This document shows, piece after piece, positions 16,994-26,764 of a stretch of 64,000 nucleotides of DNA. This DNA is from Lacticaseibacillus porcinae (GTDB lineage Bacteria; Bacillota; Bacilli; Lactobacillales; Lactobacillaceae), in contig NZ_RHNS01000001.1 in NCBI RefSeq assembly GCF_003946305.1, forward strand, positions 248,001-312,000, given 5' to 3'. The stretch's first letter is position 1; every line of letters begins with the position of its first letter. The notes beneath the pieces were generated by a model that saw nothing but the letters and a program-made list of their open reading frames with translations, ran no database searches and was not told the origin of the DNA. The position numbers were made by a program, and so were the translations under genes.

Positions 16994-18013
16994 ACGCCGG
17001 GTTGCAGCATATTGTAAGACAAACAGTTCAAAGGCCAATTCTTTGTTAACTTGTCCAGTTTTCATGCCTGCTTCAGTATCGACGAGTCCCAGATAAGCTT
17101 GTCGCAAAGCGGTAGGATTCAACCGTTCCGCACTGCGCCACGCTAATTTCACTCGATAAGGATGGACTTTTAAGGTTTGGGCAACACTGCCTTGGCTGTA
17201 GCCTTTTTTCGCGAGGATCTGGACTTGTAGCAACAATCGAAATTGACTGATCAACAATGAATTGAGACGGATCGGTTCCTCTTTTTGGAGCAATAAATCG
17301 CGATAAATGTTCAACGCTTGCGTCACATTCTTCGCTAAAACCGCGCTGACTAAATCAAAGACGCGATCAGATAACTGCTTTGGCACTAACTGCGAGACTG
17401 CTTCTGCATCCAGTGTCGCCCCATTCGCGGCGTATAACGACAACTTTGGCAGCTGTGCCATCATCACAGAGTAATCAGCATTACTGCGTTGCGCAAGCGT
17501 GGCAATACCATCTGGGGTGACGTTGATTTTTTGTTTGCGCAAGGCATTGGTCACCGCAGTTTTAGCAGCACGTTCATCTAATGGTGACAGATCAACCACG
17601 ACTGCAGATTTTTTCAAGGCTTTGGTCAACCGCTTGCGTTCATCGAGTTTGGCATAAGGCGCAACTAATACCATGATTGTTGAATCGACTGGTGCCTTGA
17701 AATAAGCCGTTAAGGCATCCAAGTCATGGACGATTTTACCGGTGGCTTTCTCCCCAGTTAAAAAATATGGGTCTTGGATCACCACTTCGCGATAATCACC
17801 AAAAAACGGTGGTGACGCCGCATCGTCCAAGGCCACGGCGACTGGGGTTTGCCGCATGTCATAAGTGGCGAAATTCATGGTCGCTTCTGACTCTGGGATC
17901 AATGCTTTCAACGCCGCCAAGGCTTGTTGCTGCAACGCGGATTCGGTCCCTAATAACACCACCAATGGCGGTTTGTTTTTGGTTAAACTTTGTAAAAATT
18001 CAGGGACTCGCAT
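16991..18013 (-). CDS. holA: DNA polymerase III delta subunit
   Basis: The clamp-loader subunit that opens the beta sliding clamp. 340 residues. The N-terminal region (PPLVVLLGTESALQQQAL) matches the degenerate AAA+ fold of HolA; the delta-specific C-terminal collar domain holds LLLQKEEPIRLNSLLISQFR and AQTLKVHPYRVKLAWRSAERL. It starts 3 nt after the comEC stop and so belongs to the comEA-comEC-holA transcription unit, an arrangement seen widely in Gram-positives. Confidence 0.95.
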   Translation of the reverse strand: MRVPEFLQSLTKNKPPLVVLLGTESALQQQALAALKALIPESEATMNFATYDMRQTPVAVALDDAASPPFFGDYREVVIQDPYFLTGEKATGKIVHDLDALTAYFKAPVDSTIMVLVAPYAKLDERKRLTKALKKSAVVVDLSPLDERAAKTAVTNALRKQKINVTPDGIATLAQRSNADYSVMMAQLPKLSLYAANGATLDAEAVSQLVPKQLSDRVFDLVSAVLAKNVTQALNIYRDLLLQKEEPIRLNSLLISQFRLLLQVQILAKKGYSQGSVAQTLKVHPYRVKLAWRSAERLNPTALRQAYLGLVDTEAGMKTGQVNKELAFELFVLQYAATRR

Positions 18014-18016
18014 ACC

Positions 18017-20170
18017 TTACTCCTTTAAAAATTGATGTAAGTGATCATCTTCCACCCAAAGCATCCCGCTGGTTGCAGTGTTATACCAAGGATCACCAGC
18101 AGCTTCAAGTGTCGTAATGGTTTGCGGCGTTGGATGGCCATAGCGATTATTCACGCCTGCTGAGATCAACGCCGCTTTTAACTGCCATTGATCAATAAAC
18201 GCCGGACTGGAACTGGTGCTTGAGCCGTGATGACCGACTTTCAAATAATCGACTGCCAAGTGTTGCGGAATCAATTCCCGTGATTCGACACCAGCATCTG
18301 CATCTGCGGTCAACAGCCAATTGCTGTTATCTATCTTACCATACAGCACGATCGAATCTGCGTTTTTCTCAGTGGCATCAGTGGATTTCGGTGCGACCAC
18401 TTGCATGGCAATAGCGCCTGCACGCACGGTATCGCCTGCTAATACGGTGTGCCACTGTTTGACTTGCCCTTTGGCGGCATTTTGAATCACTGATTGATCG
18501 ATGGCCAATGGCGTTGAGATCATCGTGGTGACTGGCAACTGTTTGGTCAACACGGCAGCGTCCCCGACATGATCGGCATCTGCATGGGTCAACACTAAGG
18601 TATCCAAATGTGAATACCCGCGCGCATACAAATAATTGACGATCACCCGTAATGCTGGTGGGTTGGTGCTAGTCCCAAAGATCCTCCCACCAGTATCGAC
18701 TAACATTGTGCCTGATTTGTTCGCCCCTTCGATCAAAATGGCATCCCCTTGTCCCACATCAAAGACGATCACGCGTGTTTGAGGATGCCACTGGGCCACA
18801 CCATAAGCGACACCTAACCACAAGATAAAATAACGGATTCGGTGTTGCACCGTGCTGATCAAAAAAATGATCACCCCAATGATCGCAAAAGTTGACGGTA
18901 CGGCCCCAAACACCACTAATCCCGGTAAATTGGCCAGTCCAGTTAAGCCGGCTTCGCCTTGAGTCAAGGCCCACTCAAGACCATTGGTCAATCCAGTATG
19001 TGGAAAGATCACCACCACCAACAGCAATGGCATGACTGCTAGCTCAAACACTGGCATCAACAACCAGTTAAACCAACCACTCAACAAATGAATCCGGTAA
19101 GTTTGGGCGACAACCACTGGCAGGCTGGCTCCGACTAAACGCCAGGCCAATTGCCATGGTGGCATTTCAGGCAATAACATCAACACCCCAGTCAACAAGT
19201 ACGTCAGTTGACCACCGAAAGTATGCAAGACTAACGGTCGCCACAATAAATTACCTGCCAGCACCAAACTGAATATATCAAAAGTGCTGAGATTCAAATG
19301 CAATCGACTGTTTAAACTCAACCCAACTCGCATCCACACAGCACGCAAAATTCCTGCACCTGGTGGAATCAGGATCAATAGCGCTGGTAAACTAAAAATT
19401 AACGCCCAATCGATTGCTTCTTTGGGAATCCGCAAATGATCACTTAACCAGTACAACGCCCCGATCAACGCAAATAAATGTAACCCTGACACCGAAAATA
19501 AATGAAAAATGCCAAGCGCAATAAACGTTTGCCGCATGCCATCTGCATCGCCATTGACTTGACCCAACAACAAGCCTAAGGCATAGCGACTGACATGTGG
19601 CGGCATTGCAGCAATACGACGCTGCAGGCTAGCCCTCAAGCCGTACAACCACTCGCTGAGCGTTTGAGCCGGTCGCGTTTGCCAAACTAACGGTTCAGTA
19701 GGTTGTTGAAAAGCCTGATGGGTCTGCACCCAAGCATAATATGCATAATCAAATTCATATTCGTTGCGGGCTCCAGTTATTTTTTCAGGGGGTTGCTTCA
19801 CGGTAACGATCACCGGTGTTGTCAGCTGACCTAATTGCTCGGCAACTGGTGCAGAGACATTGGCACTGCCGCTAGTAACGACCCCATTAGCTGCGATCCC
19901 TGAATACCGCACAAAAGTGCCAGTGATTGTCCAACTGGTGGGCATCACTAGAATTTGACCTTGTGGTAGCGGCGGCGTTTGACTTAAATGGTATTCGTGA
20001 TAGCCGATCAAAGCGCCGCCAGCAAAGGCGACCAACAACCACCACTTGACGAGCTTCCACGTTTTGAACAATGACCACCCCATCAACATGATACTGACCC
20101 ACATTGGTCCGACAAATAACAAAATTCCCGCCAACAATGCCGCAGACAACGGCCACAAACGCCCATTCAT
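18017..20170 (-). CDS. comEC: ComEC/Rec2 DNA-uptake channel
   Basis: The membrane channel through which transforming single-stranded DNA enters the cytoplasm. 717 residues. The N-terminal soluble DUF4131-type region (about 1-170) precedes the competence domain with the family motif LLGQVNGDADGMRQTFIALG and FSVSGLHLFALIGAL, many hydrophobic segments (about 215-460), and a C-terminal metallo-beta-lactamase domain with VLTHADADHVGDAAVL and VGHHGSSTSSSPAF. The frame is intact, so the gene appears functional, although competence in lactobacilli is rarely seen. The 4-nt overlap with comEA indicates coupled translation. Confidence 0.95.
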   Translation of the reverse strand: MNGRLWPLSAALLAGILLFVGPMWVSIMLMGWSLFKTWKLVKWWLLVAFAGGALIGYHEYHLSQTPPLPQGQILVMPTSWTITGTFVRYSGIAANGVVTSGSANVSAPVAEQLGQLTTPVIVTVKQPPEKITGARNEYEFDYAYYAWVQTHQAFQQPTEPLVWQTRPAQTLSEWLYGLRASLQRRIAAMPPHVSRYALGLLLGQVNGDADGMRQTFIALGIFHLFSVSGLHLFALIGALYWLSDHLRIPKEAIDWALIFSLPALLILIPPGAGILRAVWMRVGLSLNSRLHLNLSTFDIFSLVLAGNLLWRPLVLHTFGGQLTYLLTGVLMLLPEMPPWQLAWRLVGASLPVVVAQTYRIHLLSGWFNWLLMPVFELAVMPLLLVVVIFPHTGLTNGLEWALTQGEAGLTGLANLPGLVVFGAVPSTFAIIGVIIFLISTVQHRIRYFILWLGVAYGVAQWHPQTRVIVFDVGQGDAILIEGANKSGTMLVDTGGRIFGTSTNPPALRVIVNYLYARGYSHLDTLVLTHADADHVGDAAVLTKQLPVTTMISTPLAIDQSVIQNAAKGQVKQWHTVLAGDTVRAGAIAMQVVAPKSTDATEKNADSIVLYGKIDNSNWLLTADADAGVESRELIPQHLAVDYLKVGHHGSSTSSSPAFIDQWQLKAALISAGVNNRYGHPTPQTITTLEAAGDPWYNTATSGMLWVEDDHLHQFLKE

Positions 20171-20823
20171 GGTCCCACCGTAATAAATGGTGCCAACTTT
20201 TCAAAGGTTTTATCACCGATTCCAGACACTGACTTTAAATCATCGATCGATTGAAACCCACCATTGGCATCGCGATAAGCGATAATGTCTTCCGCTTTCT
20301 TCGGTCCGACGCCACTTAACGTTTGCAGCTCTTCTGAAGTCGCCGTGTTTAAATTGACTAAATGACCGTTGGTACTGCTATTTTCCACCACACCACTACT
20401 TGCAGACTGCGGTGGGGTAGTTGTTGAGGCAGCCGCAGCACCGATCACTGGGATCAATAGACTTTCTTGATCATGGGCAACAGCAGCTAAGTTTATCGTT
20501 GAGGCATCGGCATTACTGGTCAACCCACCAGCTGCTTTCACCACAGCATCCCAGCGAGTCGTGGTGCCATCAACCGGATACAAGCCAGGATGCAGGACAG
20601 CCCCTTTAATTTCGACATAGCCGGCTTGTGGGACACGACTGGCACTTGCAGATGTCGTACTCGCAACACTGCTTGTGATCGACATCGTCGCTGACTCAGC
20701 GACAGGTGCTAAATCATTGGTGTTTGATGTTTTTTGCCCTTGCCACCAAATAAACCCTAACGCCGCTGTTGCCAGCACTGCAATCACGCCATATTGTTTC
20801 AGCCATAGTTTGAATGTCTCCAT
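20167..20823 (-). CDS. comEA: ComEA DNA-binding competence protein
   Basis: A membrane-anchored receptor for double-stranded DNA in transformation. 218 residues. One N-terminal transmembrane helix (about 12-29, VIAVLATAALGFIWW), a Ser/Thr-rich linker, a SLBB domain (about 71-130, VEIKGAVLHPGLYPV) and a C-terminal pair of helix-hairpin-helix motifs (LNTATSEELQTLSGVGPKKA and SIDDLKSVSGIGDKTFEKL). First gene of comEA-comEC-holA. I see no obvious competence sigma-factor box in the short upstream region. Confidence 0.95.
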   Translation of the reverse strand: METFKLWLKQYGVIAVLATAALGFIWWQGQKTSNTNDLAPVAESATMSITSSVASTTSASASRVPQAGYVEIKGAVLHPGLYPVDGTTTRWDAVVKAAGGLTSNADASTINLAAVAHDQESLLIPVIGAAAASTTTPPQSASSGVVENSSTNGHLVNLNTATSEELQTLSGVGPKKAEDIIAYRDANGGFQSIDDLKSVSGIGDKTFEKLAPFITVGP

Positions 20824-20895
20824 AGGCGATTCCCCCTTACTAATAGATTTTGCAATTTAAAGGGGATTTGATACTTCACTCATCAAATTCTAATC

Positions 20896-20934
20896 AAAAA
20901 AATCACCTGATCGCGACAAGGCGTTCAGGTGATT
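20896..20934 (-). terminator. terminator after sepM
   Basis: AATCACCTGA/TCAGGTGATT stem with a T-run on the minus strand. Confidence 0.85.
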
Positions 20935-20938
20935 CAAG

Positions 20939-21973
20939 TTAATGCGTCCGCAAATAGTTCAACGCGTCTTGCAAGGTATGCACTGGGACGATTTTCATCG
21001 AGCTGTGCAACTGCTTAGCGGTTTTTTTCGCGACGGCATAATTATTTTGATAAGTCGGATCGAGTTTCAAGAGCTTCTTGGTGGCAGGATCATTCGGTGC
21101 AAAGAACACTTTGGCATGTTCCTTATTTGCCATATAAACCTTCTTATCGATCCCACCAATTTGTCCGACGGTGCCAGATGCATCAATGGTGCCAGTGCCG
21201 GCAATATTTTGTCCGTGGCGCCAATTCGACTGCGTGATCTGGGTGTAGGTTTGCACCGCAAACATTAACCCAGCACTAGGGCCACCGATCGAACCAGCAT
21301 CGATCGTCACTTTCGGGGTGGTAGTGGTTTTCGTGTTTTCGGTTAAGGTGATCCCGATACCCGCTTTTTTAGTACCAGGTAATTGCATCAACTTGCCTGT
21401 TGCGTGATGCGTTTTGCCTTTGTGTAAATAGGTTAGCGTAATCGATGATCCCACTTTGTGACTTTGAATCGCTTTGACATACGCGTCTGCAGTATCGTAG
21501 TGTTTGCCGTCTAATTGGGTGATGGTATCCCCTAACGCAAGTTTCCCTGCAAAAGGCGAATGCTTCAACACACTCATGACATAAATGCCAAGGTGGTCGA
21601 TGGTGTACGGCATCTTTGCCGCTTTAAACGCGGCCGCAATCGCATTATCAGCAGCAGATTTGATGTAGTAACGTTGCAATTCATCATATTCAGCACTGGA
21701 GTCATCCCCCATTAAGTCGCTTTGCGCATCGACTTCTGAATATGGTTGCAACTTCCCCCACAGCAAAACGGCAGGACTTGCAGGACCCACGATCCCGACG
21801 GTTGTCAGCATGTAGCTGCCTTTAGCCGTATCTTTCATCCCGGCAACTTTAACGTAAGGTTTCAACGATTCCGCTGACCCTGGGACTTCAACATACTTGC
21901 CAGTCGGCCATAAGCAAAACCAAGCTAACGCGACTAAGGCGATAGCGATCACTGCCCACCAGCGTTTACGCAT
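20939..21973 (-). CDS. sepM: PDZ-domain Lon-like serine protease (SepM/YlbL)
   Basis: A membrane-anchored extracellular protease. Relatives process peptide pheromones in streptococci and act in DNA-damage division control in Bacillus. 344 residues: one N-terminal transmembrane segment (WWAVIAIALVALAWFCLW), a PDZ domain (about 120-200, FAGKLALGDTITQLDGK), then a Lon-type catalytic domain with the serine in GGPSAGLMFAVQ and the lysine of the dyad in GGIDKKVYMA. I place the start at the ATG at 21973 (MRKRWWAV), which overlaps the coaD stop, implying coupling; an earlier ATG would bury 12 codons in coaD. Confidence 0.9.
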   Translation of the reverse strand: MRKRWWAVIAIALVALAWFCLWPTGKYVEVPGSAESLKPYVKVAGMKDTAKGSYMLTTVGIVGPASPAVLLWGKLQPYSEVDAQSDLMGDDSSAEYDELQRYYIKSAADNAIAAAFKAAKMPYTIDHLGIYVMSVLKHSPFAGKLALGDTITQLDGKHYDTADAYVKAIQSHKVGSSITLTYLHKGKTHHATGKLMQLPGTKKAGIGITLTENTKTTTTPKVTIDAGSIGGPSAGLMFAVQTYTQITQSNWRHGQNIAGTGTIDASGTVGQIGGIDKKVYMANKEHAKVFFAPNDPATKKLLKLDPTYQNNYAVAKKTAKQLHSSMKIVPVHTLQDALNYLRTH

Positions 21974-22460
21974 GGTGATCACCAAACTTTTCATGCAAAG
22001 CTTCAGCAATGTTAGCAGGCACTAATTGAGAGACATCTGCACCAAAGCTTGCCACTTCTTTGACCATACTCGATGATAGGTTGCGATACTTAGGATCCGC
22101 TAACAAGAACACGGTTTCCACTTGTGGGGCCAGTTGACTGTTGATGGTCGCCACATCTGCTTCATAGGCAAAGTCTTGCGGACTGCGCAACCCACGCACC
22201 ATGTACTGCGCGCCAAGGGATTGAGCGAAGTTGACCGTTAATTGATGCGGCAAAGCCACGACGTTGACGTTTGGCAAGTCAGCGACGGCGGCTTCAATCA
22301 ACATCTGCTTTTCTTCAGCAGTAAACAATGGGTGTTTTTTGATGTTGGTCATACAAGCGATGATCACTTCATCAAATAACTTTGATGCCCGTTGCACGGT
22401 ATCTAAATGACCGTTGGTAAACGGATCAAAGCTCCCGGGAAAAATCGCTTTGCGACTCAT
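21966..22460 (-). CDS. coaD: phosphopantetheine adenylyltransferase
   Basis: Transfers AMP from ATP to 4'-phosphopantetheine, the penultimate step of coenzyme A synthesis. 164 residues. The nucleotidyltransferase motif AIFPGSFDPFTNGHLD (with the T/HxGH element) is at the N-terminus, YMVRGLRSPQDF is the substrate loop, and NLSSSMVKEVASFG is the second catalytic motif. The start overlaps the rsmD stop by 4 nt. Part of ylbG-rsmD-coaD-sepM. Confidence 0.97.
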   Translation of the reverse strand: MSRKAIFPGSFDPFTNGHLDTVQRASKLFDEVIIACMTNIKKHPLFTAEEKQMLIEAAVADLPNVNVVALPHQLTVNFAQSLGAQYMVRGLRSPQDFAYEADVATINSQLAPQVETVFLLADPKYRNLSSSMVKEVASFGADVSQLVPANIAEALHEKFGDHHA

Positions 22461-23011
22461 TCAGCCACCGCCTTTTGCAAGATCAAGACTTGTGCGACCC
22501 CGTAAGTTTGATGCCGTAAAATGTCGTAGCCAGCAATCACGTCTGGATATTGTAGATCTAACCCAGTTTCCAACATGACGATCCCGTCATCTGTCAACAG
22601 ATCCAATTCAAGAAACATCTGTAGTTGATCAAGCACTGCTTGTTTGGCATAAGGCGGATCGGCCATGATCAAATCAAAATGATGCCCCGCTAAGTTGTGC
22701 ATCGCCTTGTCCACTGGTGCTTTGATCACCGTAAAGCGATCTGCGGCGTGAGTTTTTTCAAGGTTTTGATGAATGGTTTTGATGGCAGCGTATTGACGAT
22801 CAACTTCAGTGCCGTGACTCATCCCTCGAGACACCGCTTCGATCCCCAAGGCACCAGTACCGGCGTAGAGATCCAACACTTCGCCACCATCAAAGTAAGG
22901 GCCGATCATGTTGAACATCGACTCTTTGACTTTGTCAGCAGTCGGGCGCGTTAAGTTCCCTGGCACGGCATCGAGTTTCAACCCGCGAAAGTCGCCTGTG
23001 ATCACTCGCAT
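22457..23011 (-). CDS. rsmD: 16S rRNA (guanine966-N2)-methyltransferase
   Basis: Methylates G966 of 16S rRNA using SAM. 184 residues. Motif I is VLDLYAGTGALGIEAVSRG, and the catalytic NPPY-type motif reads IMADPPYAKQAV, as usual for RsmD. N-terminal MRVITGDFRGLKL and RPTADKVKESMFNMI are family signatures. It overlaps ylbG by 1 nt and coaD by 4 nt. Confidence 0.96.
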   Translation of the reverse strand: MRVITGDFRGLKLDAVPGNLTRPTADKVKESMFNMIGPYFDGGEVLDLYAGTGALGIEAVSRGMSHGTEVDRQYAAIKTIHQNLEKTHAADRFTVIKAPVDKAMHNLAGHHFDLIMADPPYAKQAVLDQLQMFLELDLLTDDGIVMLETGLDLQYPDVIAGYDILRHQTYGVAQVLILQKAVAE

Positions 23012-23298
23012 TAAACTTCCTCCTGGGCTGCTTTTTTCAGCCGATTCATTGCCGTATCTGCGTCAGGACCGTATTCTGTGGCGAGTTCCGGGCGCATGGA
23101 TACTTGCGTTGACTTCACAAAGCGCAGTTTTTGCAACTTGGCTTGCGTTTCAGCGACTTGATCTTGATCCAGATACAAGTACACATATTTCATTTTCTTT
23201 GAGACATACATCACAGTGCCATAGTGACGAAGGGCGCGGATCTGCTTTAAAGAGTAGACCCATACCACTAAGCCGACACGTTTGGTGACTGCCATCAT
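23011..23298 (-). CDS. ylbG: YlbG-family DUF2129 protein
   Basis: A small cytoplasmic protein of unknown function, 96 residues, found in Firmicutes immediately upstream of rsmD. The pattern RVGLVVWVYSLKQIRALRHYG...MYVSKKMKYVYLYL identifies the family; strings are split here. The ribosome site AAGGTGGTG precedes a tandem ATG-ATG (23298/23295); either could start. Confidence 0.85.
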   Translation of the reverse strand: MMAVTKRVGLVVWVYSLKQIRALRHYGTVMYVSKKMKYVYLYLDQDQVAETQAKLQKLRFVKSTQVSMRPELATEYGPDADTAMNRLKKAAQEEV

Positions 23299-23312
23299 AT
23301 CCAAACACCACC

Positions 23313-26300
23313 TTAATCTTTAGCCACTGGCTTTAACGTCGCTAATAATTCTTGGCTTTGCACCAAGTCGCCAGCTTCGACGTATAAATGTTCGATGCGA
23401 CCAGTAAATGGCGCATGCACCGTGGTTTCCATCTTCATGGCTTCAGTGACAAATAAGTCGTCACCTTCATGCACGGTTTGACCACTTTCAACGGCGATCG
23501 AGACAATGCGACCACCCATTGGCGCACCGATTTGATTCTTGTTTGTCGGTTCTGCTAATTGATGGGCAGACGTGGAGTGTTGACTCTTCGCATCTTGGAC
23601 TTGTGTTTCTTGTTTTTGACCGTTGATGGTGAAATACAAGGTCCGCAAGCCATTGGCATCAGGTTCACCCACAGCATCTAAACGCATGATGTACATGATC
23701 CCAGGACGTACCGCTACGTGAATGGTTTCCCCTAAACGCATGCCTTGGAAGTAAGTTGGGGAATCCAACGTGGTTACTGGCCCATACTTGGTGTGATCGG
23801 CCAAGTATTGGTTGAAGACGTCAGGATACAAAATCGCCGACAGGACATCTTCTTCAGAAGGCTTTTCCAAACCGCCTTTGATCAGATCTGCTTTAACGGC
23901 TTCGAAGTCCACAGGCTTAGCTAATGAACCTGGACGCACTGTCAATGGCTTTTGACCTTTGAGGATCTTTTCTTGAAGGGGATGTGGGAAGCCGCCTGCA
24001 GGTTGACCGAGGTCACCTTTAAAGAAGCTGACCACGGATTCTGGGAAGTCAATGGTTTCACCATGATCCAAAACATCAGCTGGCGTCAAGTGATTTTGCA
24101 ACATGAACAGCGCCATGTCACCGACCACTTTAGAACTTGGGGTCACTTTGACGATATCACCGAACAAGTCGTTAACTTGTTGATACATTTGCTTAACGGC
24201 ACCAAAGTCTGATAAGCCCATGGATTTAGCTTGTTGTTGCAAGTTGGAATATTGACCACCAGGCATTTGCACCGTGTAAATATCAGTCAGTGGGCCAGCA
24301 ACACCATTTGAGAAGTCAGCGTAGTATGGCCGAATGCTTTGGAAATAAGAATCAAGCTTTTGGGCATGATCGATGTCGACTTCTGGTTGCCGTTGGTTAT
24401 TGGCCAAAGCGTAGTACAACGATTCCATCGAAGGTTGACTGGTTGTCCCAGAAAAGGCAGATTGCGCCACATCAACAATATCGACACCAGCATTGACGGC
24501 TTGAACATAAGTGGCGATCCCGTTACCAGTGGTGTCATGGGTATGCAAATGAATCGGCACATCAACGGCATCTTTCAATGCAGAAACTAATGCGTACCCA
24601 GCTTCTGGCTTCAATAACCCAGCCATATCTTTGATTGCTAAAATGTCAGCCCCAGCGTTAACTAATTCTTTAGCTAAGTTGACATAGTATGGCAAGTTAT
24701 ATTTCGGATGACTGTCACCTAAAATATCACCGGTGTAGCAAAGGGTCGCTTCTGCCAGTTTGCCTGTTTCTTTAACCGCATCAATGGAGTGGGTCAATTG
24801 TGGGACCCAGTTCAGAGAATCAAAAATCCGGAAGACATCGATGCCATCTTTGGCAGCCGTTTGAATAAATTGACGAATGACGTTATCAGGATAGTTTTGA
24901 TAACCGACTGCATTGCTGCCACGGAACAACATTTGTAGCAATGTATTTGGCATGGCTTTACGCAACAAGGCTAAACGTTGCCATGGATCTTCTTTCAAGA
25001 AGCGATAAGCGACGTCAAAGGTTGCCCCGCCCCACATTTCCATGGAGAACAAGTTTGGCAAACCATTCGCCATGTCAGGTGCGACTCGCAACATATCACG
25101 TGTCCGCATCCGCGTGGCAAATAAACTTTGATGGGCATCGCGGAACGTGGTATCCGTCAACAGCACTTGTTTGTGGTTTAAGACCCAATCAGTGACGGCT
25201 TTAGGGCCTTGATCTTTCAACAGTTGTGGCAAACCACCAGTGGCTGCTGGTAAATGCAGTGGGCCTTTAGGAAATTGTTGTTGATAGTGCCAATCTGGGT
25301 AATATTTTTGTTCATGACGTTCAACGCCTGGAAAACCGTTAACGGTGATCTCACCGACATAAGCCATTAACTCACCAGAACGAGAGCGCACAGGACGTAA
25401 GTTGAACAGTTCTGGGGTGTTGTCGATAAAGGTGGTTTCTGCAGCACCTGCTTGGAAAGTCGGATGATCCAACACATTTTGTAAAAATGGTAAGTTGGTT
25501 TTAACGCCAGTGATCCGGTATTCCCGCAATGCGCGTTGCATTTTACGGACAGCACCGCCAAAGGTTGCAGAATGCACAGAAGTTTTCACTAACAACGAAT
25601 CAAAGTAAGGCGATACCACGGCACCAGCATAAGCATTGCCGACATCCAAACGGACACCTAAGCCACCAGGACTGCGATAAGTGGAAATCGTGCCAGTATC
25701 TGGCATAAAGTTATTGGCAGGATCTTCCGTGGTGATCCGGCATTGAATCGCGGCACCACGGAAGGTGATATCTTTTTGTTGTGGGAAGTGGAGATCTTTA
25801 TAGAGATCTGCGCCATCAGCCACACGTAATTGTGATTGCACAATATCAGCATCAGTGATCAATTCGGTGATCGTATGTTCCACCTGAACGCGGGGGTTGA
25901 CTTCGATGAAGTAGAAGTTGGAACCTTCCACTAAGAATTCAACCGTACCGGCATTTTCGTAGTTCAAGGAACTCATCAACTTCACCGCAGCATCACAGAT
26001 CTGTTGACGCAATGCGATCGGCAAACCAATGGCAGGCGCAATTTCAATGACTTTTTGATTGCGACGTTGCACCGAGCAGTCACGTTCAAATAAATGGATC
26101 AAATGTCCATGTTGGTCCCCTAACACTTGCACTTCGATGTGTTTAGCGGATTTAATGTATTTTTCCACATACATGCGATCATCGCCAAAGCTGGCTTTGG
26201 CTTCATTGACGGCATTTTGGTAAACTTCGCGGAGTTCTGCTTCAGAATGCACGATCCGCATGCCTTTACCACCGCCACCACTGGCGGCTTTAAGCATCAC

Positions 26301-26762
26301 TGGGAAGCCATGTTTTTGGGTGAATTCAAGGATCTCGTTGAAGTCGCGAGTCGGTTCCGGGGTGCCTGGAATCGTGGTCAAGCCTGCTTTATGAGCAGCT
26401 TCTTTGGCAGCGACTTTATCCCCAAAAATATCCAACAGTTCTGAACGCGGACCGACAAACGTCAACCCAGCAGCACGGACTTTACGAGCAAATTCAGCAT
26501 TTTCAGATAATAAGCCGTAGCCTGGATGGATCGCATCTGCCCCTGATAATTTGGCGATGCGAATAATGTCATCCATATCCAAATAAGCGGCGATCGGCGC
26601 CAAGCCGGCCCCAACTTGATAGGCTTCTTGGGCTTTGAATCGGTGGATGGCTAATTCATCTTCTTTAGCAAAGATGCCGACGGTTTTTAAACCGAGTTCT
26701 TCAGCCGCACGGAAAATTCGAATGGCAATTTCCCCGCGGTTTGCGACTAACACTTTATGCAT
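23313..26762 (-). CDS. pyc: pyruvate carboxylase
   Basis: Biotin enzyme making oxaloacetate from pyruvate and bicarbonate with ATP, feeding aspartate synthesis in lactic acid bacteria. 1149 residues. Order of domains: biotin carboxylase (about 1-450, with the ATP grasp loop GGGGKGMRIV and EVNPRVQVEHTITE), carboxyltransferase (about 530-800, with TTFRDAHQSLFATRMRT and HLHTHDTTGNG), the PYC/OADA domain and the biotinyl carrier with the biotinylated Lys in TEAMKMETT near residue 1114. It is 2 nt downstream of ftsW, so both are on one message, an order typical of lactobacilli. Confidence 0.97.
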   Translation of the reverse strand: MHKVLVANRGEIAIRIFRAAEELGLKTVGIFAKEDELAIHRFKAQEAYQVGAGLAPIAAYLDMDDIIRIAKLSGADAIHPGYGLLSENAEFARKVRAAGLTFVGPRSELLDIFGDKVAAKEAAHKAGLTTIPGTPEPTRDFNEILEFTQKHGFPVMLKAASGGGGKGMRIVHSEAELREVYQNAVNEAKASFGDDRMYVEKYIKSAKHIEVQVLGDQHGHLIHLFERDCSVQRRNQKVIEIAPAIGLPIALRQQICDAAVKLMSSLNYENAGTVEFLVEGSNFYFIEVNPRVQVEHTITELITDADIVQSQLRVADGADLYKDLHFPQQKDITFRGAAIQCRITTEDPANNFMPDTGTISTYRSPGGLGVRLDVGNAYAGAVVSPYFDSLLVKTSVHSATFGGAVRKMQRALREYRITGVKTNLPFLQNVLDHPTFQAGAAETTFIDNTPELFNLRPVRSRSGELMAYVGEITVNGFPGVERHEQKYYPDWHYQQQFPKGPLHLPAATGGLPQLLKDQGPKAVTDWVLNHKQVLLTDTTFRDAHQSLFATRMRTRDMLRVAPDMANGLPNLFSMEMWGGATFDVAYRFLKEDPWQRLALLRKAMPNTLLQMLFRGSNAVGYQNYPDNVIRQFIQTAAKDGIDVFRIFDSLNWVPQLTHSIDAVKETGKLAEATLCYTGDILGDSHPKYNLPYYVNLAKELVNAGADILAIKDMAGLLKPEAGYALVSALKDAVDVPIHLHTHDTTGNGIATYVQAVNAGVDIVDVAQSAFSGTTSQPSMESLYYALANNQRQPEVDIDHAQKLDSYFQSIRPYYADFSNGVAGPLTDIYTVQMPGGQYSNLQQQAKSMGLSDFGAVKQMYQQVNDLFGDIVKVTPSSKVVGDMALFMLQNHLTPADVLDHGETIDFPESVVSFFKGDLGQPAGGFPHPLQEKILKGQKPLTVRPGSLAKPVDFEAVKADLIKGGLEKPSEEDVLSAILYPDVFNQYLADHTKYGPVTTLDSPTYFQGMRLGETIHVAVRPGIMYIMRLDAVGEPDANGLRTLYFTINGQKQETQVQDAKSQHSTSAHQLAEPTNKNQIGAPMGGRIVSIAVESGQTVHEGDDLFVTEAMKMETTVHAPFTGRIEHLYVEAGDLVQSQELLATLKPVAKD

Positions 26763-26764
26763 GC